Positions 5,160-5,979 of a stretch of DNA of 5,979 bases are shown here, piece after piece. Position 1 is the first letter of the stretch. Every line of letters begins with the position of its first letter. The notes below the pieces were generated by a model, which saw only the letters and a program-made list of their open reading frames with translations, made no database searches and was not told the origin of the DNA. The position numbers were made by a program, and so were the translations under genes. Source of the stretch: DASWIP01 sp036397635 (GTDB lineage Bacteria > Actinomycetota > AC-67); assembly GCA_036397635.1 (NCBI GenBank), contig DASWIP010000008.1:1-5979 (forward strand), given 5' to 3'.

Positions 5160-5979
5160 TGTCATCCGAGCCGCCGGAGGGCTCGCGGACAGAACCGTCG
5201 TTCCGCCAGATCCCTCGCCTGCTGCTCAATACCGCGCGCGACGCGCGCGACGACCGGATCGTCGGCGTCTCCGCCGAGGTCGCGTTCTTCGCCCTGCTCG
5301 CGATCCCACCACTGCTGCTGGTCCTGGTAGGGGCGGCCGGGTTCATCGGGGATCTGCTCGGCAGTGGGACGCGCGATGCGATGCGAGATGCGGTGGTCGA
5401 TGCGCTGGGCGGGTTCCTGGCACCCGAGACCATGCAACGCACGGTTCGCCCGACCGTCGATGCGTTGTTCGAGCGAGGTCGCGGCGGCCTGCTATCCGTC
5501 GGCGCGCTGCTCGCGATCTGGTCGGCCTCGCGCCTGATCAAGGTCCTGATCGAGGCGATGAACATCGCCTACGACGTCGAGGAGTGGCGCAGGCCGGTCC
5601 GACGCCGGCTGCTTGCGGTCGGGCTCACGGCCGGTGGCCTCCTGGCGCTCGCGCTGTTCTTCCCCGTGGTCGTCGCCGGCCCGGAGCTGGGCGATGCGAT
5701 CGACCGGCGGTTCGGCCTCGGAGGTGTGATCGGTGCCGGCTGGCGGGTGCTGTACTGGCCGGGGGTGGTCGCTTCGGCGATCTCGATCCTGACCACGCTG
5801 TATCACGTGGCACCGAACTGGTCGACGCCGTGGCGACGCGACTTGCCGGGCGCGGTCCTGGCGGGTGTCGGCTGGATCGCTGCGGCGTTCGCCCTGCGCG
5901 TGTACGTGGACGTCGGGTTCAGCGACAGCCAGTTCGGCCCGCTCGCCGCGCCCGTGGTGCTGTTGCTTTGGCTCTACGT
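5159..5979 (+). CDS. YihY/virulence factor BrkB family membrane protein (partial, 3' end outside window)
   Basis: Frame opening with ATG 5159, overlapping the channel stop by one base, and still open at the window edge after 273 codons. Polar N terminus (1-30), then the family opening RIVGVSAEVAFFALLAIPPLLLVLVGAAG (33-61 by position). A Gly-rich helix follows, GGLLSVGALLAIWSASRLIK (109-128), then MNIAYDVEEWRRPVRRRLLA (134-153), which matches the family's N-x-x-Y-x-V-x-E-x-R segment. Further membrane helices lie at about 150-173, 194-215 and 229-250, and FSDSQFGPLAAPVVLLLWLY (254-273) is the conserved end-of-core helix. The family has about six membrane helices; its role is unsettled despite the old names for serum resistance and ribonuclease BN, and an envelope or transport function is most often supposed. 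Weak Shine-Dalgarno, so translation is probably coupled to the channel gene. Confidence 0.9.
   Translation, partial: MSSEPPEGSRTEPSFRQIPRLLLNTARDARDDRIVGVSAEVAFFALLAIPPLLLVLVGAAGFIGDLLGSGTRDAMRDAVVDALGGFLAPETMQRTVRPTVDALFERGRGGLLSVGALLAIWSASRLIKVLIEAMNIAYDVEEWRRPVRRRLLAVGLTAGGLLALALFFPVVVAGPELGDAIDRRFGLGGVIGAGWRVLYWPGVVASAISILTTLYHVAPNWSTPWRRDLPGAVLAGVGWIAAAFALRVYVDVGFSDSQFGPLAAPVVLLLWLY

Noticed and set aside
4434..5565. Asp/Val/Gln-rich and Ser/Arg-rich - strand frames opposite the MscS and YihY genes
   Set aside because: Shadows: repetitive compositions typical of antisense frames, no ribosome sites, no recognisable domains.

Overview
The window is GC-rich DNA with strong G/C preference at third codon positions. 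It carries an ECF sigma factor with a membrane-anchored C-terminal extension, a MscS-type channel and a YihY/BrkB-family membrane protein. This fits a high-GC actinobacterium-like genome; the phylum is inferred from composition, GTG start use, a probable leaderless transcript and the sigma-factor architecture, not from any marker gene.

Left part (1-1628, + strand): an uncertain gene end (1-177) followed by a compound inverted repeat, then a tightly packed series of small soluble proteins. These are an antibiotic-biosynthesis-monooxygenase-fold protein (314-622), a short unrecognised protein (726-1022) and a GNAT N-acetyltransferase of the RimJ/RimL type (1038-1628). Two 26-codon reading frames (237-317 and 649-729) each end by overlapping the start of the next gene by four bases. 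This part looks less GC-rich than the rest and reads like an accessory set.

Middle part (1706-3813, - strand): a two-gene operon. The first gene encodes a sigma factor whose own polypeptide continues into a Cys/His cluster, one membrane segment, a Pro/Ala linker and an exported tail. The second gene starts inside the stop of the first (ATGA overlap) and encodes an exported protein made of two diverged copies of one domain. The pair looks like a self-contained signalling unit: sensing outside the membrane, promoter control inside.

Right part (4005-5979, + strand, divergent from the sigma operon): a MscS-family channel gene overlapping by one base the start of a YihY/BrkB gene that runs off the window. 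A -35/-10 pair ends eight bases before the MscS ATG, so its transcript is probably leaderless. The 191-bp gap between the divergent units holds the control region for both. A functional link between the sigma operon and the channel operon is suggested by position only.

No tRNA, rRNA, CRISPR array, insertion sequence or attachment site was recognised.
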